Source of the DNA: AP-15 sp963700185
GTDB taxonomy: Bacteria > Pseudomonadota > Alphaproteobacteria > ATCC43930 > CGMCC-115725
DNA: 64,000 bases
Assembly: GCA_963700185.1 (NCBI GenBank)
Contig: CAVOWP010000012.1
Coordinates: 62,001 to 126,000 of the forward strand
Reading direction: 5' to 3'
Both the position numbers and the translations under genes were made by a program. Below, piece by piece: positions 54,609-63,272 of this stretch; position 1 is the stretch's first letter; the number at the start of each line of letters is the position of its first letter. Under the pieces are notes generated by a model. It was not told where the DNA came from, made no database searches, and worked only from the letters and a program-made list of their open reading frames with translations.

Positions 54609-55700
54609 TCAGAGATAGCAAGTGCCGTCGACGCAGATCGGCGCTCTCGGCTCGGATGCGGTTTCGATGCTGCGCAATACGGGAGAGGACATGTGGCCCC
54701 AGCCGGGGATGAAGGCGGAAAACCGCCCGGCTTCGCCGCCGATGACGAAGAGGTGGATGTGGTCGGGGCCGGGCACGATCGGGATCCGAGCCTGCGGCTC
54801 GCGTTTGTACCATTTCGGCAGATTGCGGTTGTAGATCTTGCCGTAGCGCTCATTGAAGGTGATTTCCGAAAACAAGTTGTAGGCGTGCAGCGCCAGGTAA
54901 TTGCGCACGTCGTGCCGGGTCCAGCCCTTGGCGGCGATCGTACGGGCATGTTCCGGCCCGATCACGACGGCGCAGTGCCCGCTCGATACGGCATTGTTGT
55001 TGGCGATCGTGCTCATTGCCGAGCAGATGCTGTCGAGGATGCCTTCGGGGTCGTTCGCGACGTGGTTGGTGACGCTGTGCGGCGGCTCGGCAGCCAGCAC
55101 GAAAACCGTGGAAGCTTCGGGGCCGAAGCCCTTCTCGACATGATAGGGGGCCCATGGGCTCGCCGCCTCGTTCTCCGCGACGCAGTAAGTGTATTTGCCG
55201 GGATGGCCGAGCGTGCTCTTGTCCAGGTCGCCGGGCCAGCCGCCGCCGACATTGAGCAGCACGAGGCGCAGAGCCCGCCCGATCGTCGCATTGGCGCGGT
55301 TGCCGGAGCCGAACGCGTTGCAATCGCCATTCATGCCGATTTCGCGCGCGATCGGGCCGTTGACCACCAAAAGCGGCGCCGCCATGTGGGTCGTCGCCTG
55401 TACCCCGTTCAGATTGAAGGCTTTCGCAGTCAGTGCCAGCATTGCGGCGCGGACCACCGGCGCGTACTCGGCCTTGCAGCCCGCCATGACCACGTTGATG
55501 GCCAGCACCTCACGGGTCAAACTGCCGTGCCGCGGTGGCACTTTGCACTCGACAAACTGCGGATCCCCGCCGAGCGCCTCGACAAAGGCATCGACCAATG
55601 CCCGCGTCGGCGGCACTACCGGCAGCCCGTCGGTCCATCCCTGCTCGAAATACCATTCGACGAGGTTCGTGCCCGCCGGAGCATTCAAGACGTTTTCCAT
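54609..55700 (-). CDS. Uncharacterised partner of the UGSC protein
   Basis: 363 residues, no transmembrane segment. Conserved-looking blocks: EWYFEQGWTDGLPVVPPT near the start, VPPRHGSLTREVLAINVVMAGCKAEYAPVV, GMNGDCNAFGSGNRANATIGRA and a C-terminal CVDGTC close to the end. The C-terminal C-x4-C could be a redox site for the neighbouring selenoprotein. Same strand and directly upstream of the UGSC gene, separated only by a repeat. I recognise the sequence style as one that travels with UGSC proteins, but its function is unknown. Confidence 0.75.
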   Translation of the reverse strand: MENVLNAPAGTNLVEWYFEQGWTDGLPVVPPTRALVDAFVEALGGDPQFVECKVPPRHGSLTREVLAINVVMAGCKAEYAPVVRAAMLALTAKAFNLNGVQATTHMAAPLLVVNGPIAREIGMNGDCNAFGSGNRANATIGRALRLVLLNVGGGWPGDLDKSTLGHPGKYTYCVAENEAASPWAPYHVEKGFGPEASTVFVLAAEPPHSVTNHVANDPEGILDSICSAMSTIANNNAVSSGHCAVVIGPEHARTIAAKGWTRHDVRNYLALHAYNLFSEITFNERYGKIYNRNLPKWYKREPQARIPIVPGPDHIHLFVIGGEAGRFSAFIPGWGHMSSPVLRSIETASEPRAPICVDGTCYL

Positions 55701-55726
55701 CCTCTGTTACCGCAGATCACACAATA

Positions 55727-56695
55727 TCAGGTTCCGCCGGCCGTCATCGAGGTTTGCCCGATCCAGAAACGGTTCAGCGCCTGCGTCAAGACCCCCGGCG
55801 GCTCTCGCCCGGCAAGCCGGGAACGAGCCTCATGATACGGCGCGACATAGCGTACTGAGGAGGGTATCCACGGATATACACCGCGAAGCACGGCGATGGC
55901 CCGCTCCGCCGAGCGATGCTCCGCCGCGCCGTAGGGCAATCCAAAATCCTGCCGCAGGCGAGGCGGCAACAATCGCGCGGTCAGTGCTCGATACCACCGC
56001 GGCATTCGCCAGCCAGTCCCGGCACCGGCGAACAGTTCCGCTGCGATGCGGCGCGCTGCATCGCTCACCGGGAGAAGGTCCGATCCGAGCATTTCATCGG
56101 CATAATCGGCGAAGTCCACCCAGCTATGCGGCAATGTGTCCTGCGGGATACCGAAAAGCGCTGCGAACAAGCGGGCTTCAGCATAATAGCGCTCGCGATC
56201 TTCGGTCGACAGCGGTGGGGCGATGAGCTCATAGGCGAGCGGGGCGGTCTCGATCAACGTGGCCCAGACCCAGAGCAGAGCGGTGACGTCATTGGCCCGA
56301 TACGCCGAACCGGCGGCGTAGGCACCCGAACTCTCGCGAAGCGTGCCGCAAATTCCGGCATGGCGCCGATACAGGCGGCGTGCCGCCGCAATCGCCTGGG
56401 TGGTGGTGCCAAACATCATGGTCAGAGTGACGTTGAACGTCCGCTGGAAGCGACCGATCGGATCGCTCAAGCTCCGGGAATGCTCGGCGATCGCAGCGGC
56501 TACCCACGGGTGAGCCAGCTGCAGCAATAATGCGCGGCCGGCCCCAAGAAAAACCGCGGCCTCTCTGTCGAGGCGCCAAGAAACCGATTTTGGGCCAAAT
56601 ATGCCCGCCGACTCGCCCGCTACGGCGGAGCGGACCATTACCAGCTCGCGCTCGAGATCGGCCTCGGTAACAACGGCTGACAGTCCCGGCGTCAT
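55727..56695 (-). CDS. DUF2236 / MpaB-type oxygenase family protein
   Basis: 322 residues from ATG 56695. Core of the DUF2236 family (rubber oxygenase Lcp, MpaB): WRLDREAAVFLGAGRALLLQLAHPWVAAAIAEHS, FRTFNVTLTMMFG-like block, YRANDVTALLWVWATL, and SWVDFADYADEML. The histidine in QLAHPWV is at the usual heme-ligand region. Substrate unknown. Downstream of a DUF3775 gene on the same strand. Confidence 0.83.
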   Translation of the reverse strand: MTPGLSAVVTEADLERELVMVRSAVAGESAGIFGPKSVSWRLDREAAVFLGAGRALLLQLAHPWVAAAIAEHSRSLSDPIGRFQRTFNVTLTMMFGTTTQAIAAARRLYRRHAGICGTLRESSGAYAAGSAYRANDVTALLWVWATLIETAPLAYELIAPPLSTEDRERYYAEARLFAALFGIPQDTLPHSWVDFADYADEMLGSDLLPVSDAARRIAAELFAGAGTGWRMPRWYRALTARLLPPRLRQDFGLPYGAAEHRSAERAIAVLRGVYPWIPSSVRYVAPYHEARSRLAGREPPGVLTQALNRFWIGQTSMTAGGT

Positions 56696-56714
56696 TCGGC
56701 GAAAAGAGGCGGTA

Positions 56715-57116
56715 TCAGCCTCTCTCGAAATCCTCGAGCGACAAATCGAGGGCGGCGGCTCCTTCTTCGAGGTAATCGCCGAGAAGCGGTGTGCCGACCA
56801 GATAATCGGTGACACTCGCAATCGTGGTCTCGCCTGCCTGGCGCAGCGCCTCCGGCCAGCTGTCCGCGTCATAGTCGCCACGGCCGAGCCACGTCAGCGC
56901 CAGCAACTCCTGACGCTCGGGCGGGCCAAGCCCGTCGATTGCATCGCGCAATTCCTCTTCGGTCGGATTGTCCGGCGTGTCGAGCAGGATCTGCCGCTCG
57001 TCATCGTCGGGCGGGTCCGAGCCGGTCGCCGCATCCGGCTCGACCGGCACCTCGGCATCGAACTCGCGCGCCTTGGTAATGATGAAGCCAAGTCTTTCGA
57101 GAGGGATCGCCAGCAT
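56715..57116 (-). CDS. DUF3775 protein
   Basis: 133 residues, acidic. DUF3775 core: EEELRDAIDGLGPPERQELLALTWLGRGDYDADSWPEAL. Function unknown. It sits between the shortened phosphoketolase gene and DUF2236, same strand, with short gaps. Confidence 0.83.
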   Translation of the reverse strand: MLAIPLERLGFIITKAREFDAEVPVEPDAATGSDPPDDDERQILLDTPDNPTEEELRDAIDGLGPPERQELLALTWLGRGDYDADSWPEALRQAGETTIASVTDYLVGTPLLGDYLEEGAAALDLSLEDFERG

Positions 57117-57149
57117 TGGATTCTTCTCGTTAATTGTCGATGTTGAACG

Positions 57150-57563
57150 CTAAACGCCGGTCGCCTCTGGCCAGCGCCACTGCTTGACCTCGGGCATATC
57201 GTCGCCGTAGCGGGTGATGTACTGCTTGGGTTCGATCAGCTTGTCGCGCATCTCCTGCTTGGCATAAGCGGCGAGGTAGCCGAGCTTCGGCACGCGGTCG
57301 ATCACGTCGCTGACGAGATGGAAGCGATCGAGATCGTTGCGGACTACCATGTCGAAGGGTGTCGTCGTCGTCGTTCCCCAATGGCCCAGGAGACGCGGCT
57401 TGATGTCGGCGCGTTCCAGCGGCCGTTCGAGCAATGGATTGTCGAGCAGATAGATCTGGCCGACCGAGAGATAATTGGCGGCCCGCCACCACGCGTGGAT
57501 TAGGTCGAGTTCTGCAGGCGACAGCGGTTGCGCGGCGGTCTGGGTCCCATCTTCCCAAGACAT
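57150..57563 (-). CDS. Phosphoketolase reduced to its two ends by an in-frame deletion
   Basis: 137 residues from ATG 57563 with GGAGG seven bases upstream. Residues 13-64 are the phosphoketolase N-terminus (SPAELDLIHAWWRAANYLSVG, IKPRLLGHWGTT). Residues 67-130 are the extreme C-terminus (TPFDMVV, DLDRFHLVSDVIDRVPKLG, DKLIEPKQYI, DDMPEVKQWRWP). About 650 residues with all thiamine-diphosphate and catalytic parts are gone. The join is at an ACG run (about 57360-57371), pointing to recombination at short direct repeats. The product cannot be a phosphoketolase. Confidence 0.8.
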   Translation of the reverse strand: MSWEDGTQTAAQPLSPAELDLIHAWWRAANYLSVGQIYLLDNPLLERPLERADIKPRLLGHWGTTTTTPFDMVVRNDLDRFHLVSDVIDRVPKLGYLAAYAKQEMRDKLIEPKQYITRYGDDMPEVKQWRWPEATGV

Positions 57564-57702
57564 TTCGGCACCTCCATTGCCAAATATCGCCGCTTTCCAT
57601 CGGCGGGCCCGGCAACGGCCCATTGCCGCAGATCAACGCCGCTAAGCGAGAAAAGTGCCTCGTGAAATTTTCTTACGACCTCTCGCCCGGGTGGATCTGC
57701 TC

Positions 57703-58566
57703 TTAGTGCATCATCAGCACCGGCACCGCGGCGCGGCGCAGCACGTGTTCGGTAAACCCGCCGAAAACCCATTCGCGCAACCGGCTGTGACCATAAGCGC
57801 CCATGACCACGAGGGCGCCTTCTTCGGCGGCGGCCGTGAGCAGGGTGTCGGCGGCGCCCAGCCGATCGGGTCGCAGGTGACGGGTCGAGGCGTTGAGACC
57901 ATGCCAGCCGAGAGCGGTCATCAGGCGGGCTCCTTCCTCGTCCGAGAGGCCCTGCTCCTCGGCGACGGTCACGATCAGGATCCGCTTTGATCTCGACAGG
58001 AAAGGCATCGCCGCAGTTACCGCCCGGGCCGCTTCCGGCGCCGCCTTCCAGGCGATGACGATCGTTTCGGGAAGCGAGGCCAGCGGGTTGGCGGGCACGA
58101 TCAGCACCGGCCTCCCGGTGCCGACCAGCGCCGCTTCTATCGTATCGATCGAGACGCCCTGATCGTCTGCCGGGTGTCCAATCACCAAAAGATCTGCAGC
58201 TCGGCCATATTCCCGAAACCAATAGGCCTCGTCGCCGGTCTGCCGAAGCCATCGCGCCGTGGGGCTCTGCTGGCCGGCCGGAGCATCCTCGATCGCCAGC
58301 CGCTCACGCTCGCAAAAGCGGTCGAACATCTGCCTGGCCGTGTCCTCGCGCCGGGTGGCTTCCTCGTCTATCCGCTCGACCAGGCCGCTGACCATCGCGG
58401 CGCCGCTTCCGTCGGTCGCCATGACCGCCACCATGGCTGCGGCGTCGACGCGGACATGCAAGAAATCGACGTGCGCGTCGAACGCGCGGGCCGCCGCGAG
58501 AGCCGATGTGAAGACGGCATCGTCGGTCTGGTTTCCGGTCGCCGGTACGAGAATTGTCTTGATCAT
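57703..58566 (-). CDS. Tandem-domain universal stress protein (UspA family)
   Basis: 287 residues, two Usp domains. The second has the ATP-binding G-x2-G-x9-G-S/T-like ending: VVMGAYGHSRLREWVFGGFTEHVLR; the first is more degenerate (LVIGHPADDQG). Binds ATP and supports survival under stress. It is followed by the phosphoketolase remnant, a pairing often seen for intact xfp genes. Confidence 0.88.
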   Translation of the reverse strand: MIKTILVPATGNQTDDAVFTSALAAARAFDAHVDFLHVRVDAAAMVAVMATDGSGAAMVSGLVERIDEEATRREDTARQMFDRFCERERLAIEDAPAGQQSPTARWLRQTGDEAYWFREYGRAADLLVIGHPADDQGVSIDTIEAALVGTGRPVLIVPANPLASLPETIVIAWKAAPEAARAVTAAMPFLSRSKRILIVTVAEEQGLSDEEGARLMTALGWHGLNASTRHLRPDRLGAADTLLTAAAEEGALVVMGAYGHSRLREWVFGGFTEHVLRRAAVPVLMMH

Positions 58567-58638
58567 CGGGCCTCCGCTTGCCGGTAGGGACGAGAACTCT
58601 AATGAAGCGCCGCTGATCGACTTTGACCTAGGTCAACT

Positions 58639-59475
58639 TTACGGCACGAGGCGGCGCGCCACCGCCACCGCGATCGGCAATGCCGCACGCTGTGTGCGCG
58701 GACCGAGCGCCAGCGGCTTCAGCAGCATGCGCACGCTCATCTCGTGCGGAAAGTGATCGCGAACAAGATCGCGGCATTGCCGGCGCAAGTCGCGATTCAC
58801 CGCGGCATCGAAGGCGGCCTCGGGATAACGTGCACGATAAACATTTTTCAGAACAATGAAGCTGTCGTTGCCGCCGGTCATCCGCAAGCGTCGCCATAGC
58901 GCCGGAACGATCGCGGCGCGGCTCGGGCTTTCGGCCTCTCGGTATTGGCGGAAAAAACGGTAGAAATGTTTGTAGTGGCGAACCTCGTCTTCGGCGATGC
59001 GGCGCGCCAGCAGCGACAGCACCGGCTCGGGGCTGGCGCGTGACAGGGTCGTGTAATAGCTGGCCGTACCCATCTCGACGACGCAACGCGAGGCCATTTC
59101 GAGGCTGCGCCTGGTCTCCAGCGACGTGTCGCAGAAAGGCCTGAATTCCTCGACAAACCGCAAATAGGCGGGTTCCCAGTCGAATTCCGGCCACGCAGTT
59201 TCGACATAACGGCGCAATGCCCGGCCGTGCTGCAATTCTTCCGGCAGCCAGTAGTGCTCCAGCCATGAGGTGACTTCGTCATCACCGGCAAGAAACTCGA
59301 TCAGATTTTCGGTGTATAAATCCGTCGCGCTTTCCATCAGCGACGCCGAGGCGACCAGATAAAAGAATGCGTCGCTGTCTGCCACTCTATCATGGCGGAT
59401 TGCCTGCCACGGAATATCGTCGAGCGACCAGCGCTGCCGGGCGAAGGAGCGGTGATGTCCGATGCGTTCTGCCAT
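58639..59475 (-). CDS. Ferritin-like di-iron domain protein
   Basis: 278 residues from ATG 59475. Two E-x-x-H motifs, LPEELQHGRALRRY (about 80-90) and AEDEVRHYKHFYRFF (about 160-175), make a carboxylate di-iron site as in acyl-ACP desaturase and ferritin-like oxygenases. EMGTASYYTTL also fits this fold. Substrate unknown. It is coupled to the upstream flavin monooxygenase gene, whose stop lies 5 bp ahead. Confidence 0.75.
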   Translation of the reverse strand: MAERIGHHRSFARQRWSLDDIPWQAIRHDRVADSDAFFYLVASASLMESATDLYTENLIEFLAGDDEVTSWLEHYWLPEELQHGRALRRYVETAWPEFDWEPAYLRFVEEFRPFCDTSLETRRSLEMASRCVVEMGTASYYTTLSRASPEPVLSLLARRIAEDEVRHYKHFYRFFRQYREAESPSRAAIVPALWRRLRMTGGNDSFIVLKNVYRARYPEAAFDAAVNRDLRRQCRDLVRDHFPHEMSVRMLLKPLALGPRTQRAALPIAVAVARRLVP

Positions 59476-59480
59476 CCCGG

Positions 59481-60659
59481 TCAAAAGGTAAACATTGTGC
59501 CTTCGGCCTGCAAACCGAGCAGTACCTGGCCCACTGTTGAAAAATGCGCCTGGCGGCCCTGATATTGCTGGATCACGGTGTGGACATCGCGGAAGCGGCG
59601 CTCGAACGGGTTGCTTTCGAAGATCGCCGTCGCTCCCGCCGCGTGATAGGCCGCGTCGACGACGTCCTTTGCCTGGTGGATCGCCCAGGTCGAGGTAAGC
59701 CGGATCGTCGTGTTGTGATCGAGCGTCAAACGCCCCGCCTCCGCGACCTCACGCCAGATCTGCTCGAGCGAGCCCAAAAGAAAAGCGCGTGCCGCCCTGA
59801 GCCGCGCTTGCGACTGCGCGACTTGCGACTGGACGACATTGTCGTCGCGCAATGTGCGCTTGGCGCCGCGCGGGATCTTGTCGCGCGCGAGTTCGATAAA
59901 AGAGTCCAGAGTGCTTCGCGCAATGCCAAGCGCGACCCCGGCGAAGCCGGCGGAGTACATATTGCTGCTGCTGAAGGCGTAGAGCAGTCCGGGCTGACGG
60001 AGCTTTGGCTCGGCTTCCCGCAACACGGTATGGCTTTCCGGCACAAACAGATCGGCGACGGTATAGCTGTCGCTTCCCGTGCCGCGCAACCCGATCACAT
60101 GCCAGATGTCGGAAAATTTGGCGCTGGCTTTCGGGAAAAGTAGAGTCCGGATCACCTGGCCGCCGTCCGGCCGCAGCCACGGGGTCCCATCCTCGCCGAG
60201 GATCGCCACATGGGCGCCGAGCCAGGTGGCATGATGGCTGCCGCTGGCGAAGCTCCAAGTCCCGGTCAGCCGGTAGCCACCCGCGACTTGGCGGGCCTCG
60301 GCCGGGCCAGGCGGACCCCAGGCGACGATGCCGCGCCTGCCTCCGAAAATCTCCCGCGCCACCTCCGGGTCGAGCAGAGCCGCCGTCATCGTGCAGCCGT
60401 TAGCCTGGCCGAGGCACCACGCGGCGCTGGCATCGTGCTTCGCCACCTCCTCGATGACCTGCACATAGGCGGCGGGAGGCAATTCGGCGCCGCCCAGCGC
60501 GCGCGAGAGCAACAGGCGGAAGAGGCCGCGATCGATCAGGGCTTCGACGATCGGCTCGGGGAGCTCGCGGCGCCGCTCGATCTCCTCGGCCGCTGCTTCG
60601 AGCTCCGGACCGAGGTGCCGTGCCCGCTCAACGTAATCTGAGGAGGTCGACTCGAGCAT
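59481..60659 (-). CDS. Acyl-CoA-dehydrogenase-type flavin oxidoreductase/monooxygenase
   Basis: 392 residues from ATG 60659. Three-domain acyl-CoA dehydrogenase fold: helical N-terminus with PEPIVEALIDRGLFRLLL, beta domain GTWSFASGSHHATWLGAHV, and a helical C-terminus with YHAAGATAIFESNPFERRFRDVHTV. The lack of the usual catalytic Glu loop and these motifs suggest the DszC/HsaA-like group D monooxygenases, which use reduced flavin. It lies between a ferritin-like gene and an amidase, all same strand. Confidence 0.82.
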   Translation of the reverse strand: MLESTSSDYVERARHLGPELEAAAEEIERRRELPEPIVEALIDRGLFRLLLSRALGGAELPPAAYVQVIEEVAKHDASAAWCLGQANGCTMTAALLDPEVAREIFGGRRGIVAWGPPGPAEARQVAGGYRLTGTWSFASGSHHATWLGAHVAILGEDGTPWLRPDGGQVIRTLLFPKASAKFSDIWHVIGLRGTGSDSYTVADLFVPESHTVLREAEPKLRQPGLLYAFSSSNMYSAGFAGVALGIARSTLDSFIELARDKIPRGAKRTLRDDNVVQSQVAQSQARLRAARAFLLGSLEQIWREVAEAGRLTLDHNTTIRLTSTWAIHQAKDVVDAAYHAAGATAIFESNPFERRFRDVHTVIQQYQGRQAHFSTVGQVLLGLQAEGTMFTF

Positions 60660-60679
60660 CGGCGCGGTGACGAACCGTG

Positions 60680-62074
60680 CTACCCATCCAGCCGTGGGCG
60701 AACCGACCGCCACGGCGTGGCTTTCTCGTACGCGTGTGCGGCCCGCAGCACCGTCGCTTCGTCGAATGGCTTGCCGGCGAGCTGGAAGGCGAGCGGTAAG
60801 CCCGTTGCGCTGTAGCCGCAACAGACGGACATCGCCGGGGTGCCGGTGACGTCGAACGGCATCGTCAGCATCGGGCGCTCGAAAGTCGAGAACTTGCCGA
60901 CGGCGTCGATAGCCGGCGCCTCGCCCGGAGCGGCGGCGGTGACGGCGAGATCGAGATCGGCCATTGCCGTCTTGAATTCGGCGGCCAGCTCGCGGCGCCG
61001 CCGCACCGCCTGGACGTAGTCGCCGCCGCTGACCAGGGCGGCGAGCGCCATGCGGTCGCGGAACAACTCACCATAATCGCCGAACCGCTCGCGCAACGTC
61101 GCTTGATGGATCGCATAGGCCTCGCTCAGCATGATCATCACGCCGCAGGCAGCCCAATCGGCCAGCGGCGAGAGACGCAACTCGCGCACCGAGCAGCCGA
61201 GATCCTCGAATACCTTGACGGCCGCGGCGATGCCCTGCCGGGTCGCCTCGTCTGCCGGATTGTCGTTCTCGTAGAAGTCACGGATCAGCCCGATGCGCAG
61301 CCCTTTGACGCCGCCCGATAGCGCGGCGCGGTAGTCGGGAACCGGGCGGTTGGCGCTCGCCGGGTCGGCGGGGTCGTGACCCGCCATCGCCTGCAGCATG
61401 ATCGCGCAATCCTCCGCAGTCCACGCCATCGGCCCGGCATGATCGAGCGAGAAAGCCAGCGGCAGGATGCCGGTGCGGCTGATCCGGCCGTAGCTCGGCT
61501 TCAACCCGGCGAGACCACAAAACGCGGCGGGGCCGCGGATCGACCCGCCGGTGTCGCTGCCGGTGCCGCCGAGCACGAGGCCGGAGGCGACGGCTGCCGC
61601 AGTCCCGCTGCTCGATCCACCGGTGAAACGGCTGGTGTCCCATGGGTTGCGCGCCGGCGGCCAAGGCAGATCGAAAGAGGGACCGCCGAGCGCGAATTCA
61701 TGGGTGGCGAGCTTGCCGAGCACAATCGCGCCGGCATCGGTCAAATGCCGGACCGATGTCGCATCCTGCTGCGGCACATGGTCGATCAGGACCTTCGAGT
61801 GGCCAGTCGTTGGCACGCCCTTGGTTTCGTAGATGTCCTTGAGGCCAATCGGGATGCCGTGCAGCGGGCCGCGGTAATTGCCGGCCATGACTTCGGCCTC
61901 GGCGGCGCGGGCTGCCGCGAGCGCGGGTTCGCGCAGCACCCGGATAAAGCTGTTGAGCTTGCCGTCGAGGCGCTCGATGCGCGCGAGGCGGCTCTCGGTG
62001 AGCTCGACCGGGGACAGCTCGCGCTTGCCGATCAGCGCGGCGGCCTCGGCGATCGTCAGAAAATCGGGGACCAT
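60680..62074 (-). CDS. Amidase signature enzyme (GatA/AtzE-like)
   Basis: 464 residues. Triad: Lys in IPIGLKDIYETKG, cis-Ser in FTGGSSSGTAAAV, Ser in TGSDTGGSIRGPA. Preceded at 4 bp by an AtzG-like small protein, which in the AtzE/AtzG pair of cyanuric-acid/biuret pathways forms a heterotetramer with the amidase. The substrate here is unknown. It is unlike the amidase at 50.3 kb. Confidence 0.9.
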   Translation of the reverse strand: MVPDFLTIAEAAALIGKRELSPVELTESRLARIERLDGKLNSFIRVLREPALAAARAAEAEVMAGNYRGPLHGIPIGLKDIYETKGVPTTGHSKVLIDHVPQQDATSVRHLTDAGAIVLGKLATHEFALGGPSFDLPWPPARNPWDTSRFTGGSSSGTAAAVASGLVLGGTGSDTGGSIRGPAAFCGLAGLKPSYGRISRTGILPLAFSLDHAGPMAWTAEDCAIMLQAMAGHDPADPASANRPVPDYRAALSGGVKGLRIGLIRDFYENDNPADEATRQGIAAAVKVFEDLGCSVRELRLSPLADWAACGVMIMLSEAYAIHQATLRERFGDYGELFRDRMALAALVSGGDYVQAVRRRRELAAEFKTAMADLDLAVTAAAPGEAPAIDAVGKFSTFERPMLTMPFDVTGTPAMSVCCGYSATGLPLAFQLAGKPFDEATVLRAAHAYEKATPWRSVRPRLDG

Positions 62075-62078
62075 GCCG

Positions 62079-62255
62079 TCATTCCCCCGGAGGCGGGAAG
62101 ATATGGGCAGGCTCGGCGCCCATCGCGCGCTTTCCCCGCACCCGCTCTGCCATTTCCTCGATGAAATGGGCGGCCGCCGCGATTTCCCGCCTCTCGCGCT
62201 CCGGCACTTCGAGCCCGGCGGAGGCGAGCGCCGCCTCGACCTCGGCGCGGGTCAT
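62079..62255 (-). CDS. AtzG-like (DUF4089) small amidase partner
   Basis: 58 residues from ATG 62255; GTG 62270 adds five. Helical: TRAEVEAALASAGLEVPERERREIAAAA, then the AEPAHIFPPPGE tail that is the mark of AtzG-like/DUF4089 proteins. It is 4 bp upstream of the amidase and would stabilise it, by analogy with GatC and AtzG. Confidence 0.75.
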   Translation of the reverse strand: MTRAEVEAALASAGLEVPERERREIAAAAHFIEEMAERVRGKRAMGAEPAHIFPPPGE

Positions 62256-62423
62256 ACCTTGCGTTTTCACGATCCCGTGTCCCCTATGCTCCGGCTGCCT
62301 CATTCTGGCGGAATTCGCCGCGCAGCGGAACAGAATATCTGGCAGCAGATGCGCGCATTGCGCAGCGAACGCGCGGGTGTGAGAGTCGCACTCGGTCAAG
62401 ATCAACGAATCGGAGGGGACGCG

Positions 62424-63257
62424 ATGGCGGGCGAACGGCAGGTCGCGATCGTGACGGGAGCGGCGAGCGGCATCGGGCGGGCGATGAGTCTGGGTCTTCT
62501 CGAAGGCGGCATCGATGTCGCCGCGGTCGACAGGGAGGCGGCTTGGCTCGACGAGCTGAAGGCGGCTGCGAGCGGCAGAAGCTTCAGCGGCGCATTGCAG
62601 ACGATCCGGGCGGATTTGACGGATCCAACCTCGTTCGACGCGATCGTATCGGCGGTGCTCGGCGGCCCCGGTCGGCTCGACATTCTGGTCAACAATGCGG
62701 GAATCGGACAGGATTCGATCCGCGCCGACCGTCGCCGCAACCCGATCCGGTTTTGGGAGATCACGCCGGAGCAATGGAGCCGCTTTGTCGCGGTCAATGC
62801 GACGGGGCCCTTGATGATGGCCCGGGCGGTCGTCCCGCACATGCTGCGCGCCAAGCGCGGCCGCATCGTCACGGTCACCACCAGCCTCGGCACGATGCTC
62901 CGAGAAGGCTATATCCTCTACGGCGCCAGCAAGGCGGCGGCCGAAGCGGCAACGGCGATAATGTCGGCCGATCTCGCAGGAACCGGCGTCACCGCCAATG
63001 TGCTGGTGCCGGGCGGAATGACCGATACGCGTATCATAGCCGATGGCGCGGTCGCCGATCGCAGCCGGCTGCTGCGGCCCGAGATCATGGCCCCGCCGCT
63101 ATTGTGGCTGGTCTCCGATGCTGCCACCGAGGTGACCGGGCGGCGCTTTCTGGCGGTGCACTGGGATAGCTCGCTGCCGCCCGCCGAAGCGGCGGAGAAA
63201 TGCGGCGCCCCGATCGCCTGGAAGAGCATCGCGACGATGCCGATCGAGCCGGACTGA
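62424..63257 (+). CDS. SDR-family oxidoreductase
   Basis: 277 residues from ATG 62424, preceded by GGAGGGG. TGAASGIG, NNAGIG, VTTSLGTM and YGASKAAAE motifs are in order. C-terminal tail (EKCGAPIAWKSIATMP) is longer than in FabG. The methyltransferase follows 15 bp later, so they are probably co-transcribed. Substrate unknown. Confidence 0.88.
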   Translation: MAGERQVAIVTGAASGIGRAMSLGLLEGGIDVAAVDREAAWLDELKAAASGRSFSGALQTIRADLTDPTSFDAIVSAVLGGPGRLDILVNNAGIGQDSIRADRRRNPIRFWEITPEQWSRFVAVNATGPLMMARAVVPHMLRAKRGRIVTVTTSLGTMLREGYILYGASKAAAEAATAIMSADLAGTGVTANVLVPGGMTDTRIIADGAVADRSRLLRPEIMAPPLLWLVSDAATEVTGRRFLAVHWDSSLPPAEAAEKCGAPIAWKSIATMPIEPD

Positions 63258-63272
63258 ATGGAGGGATCGGAC

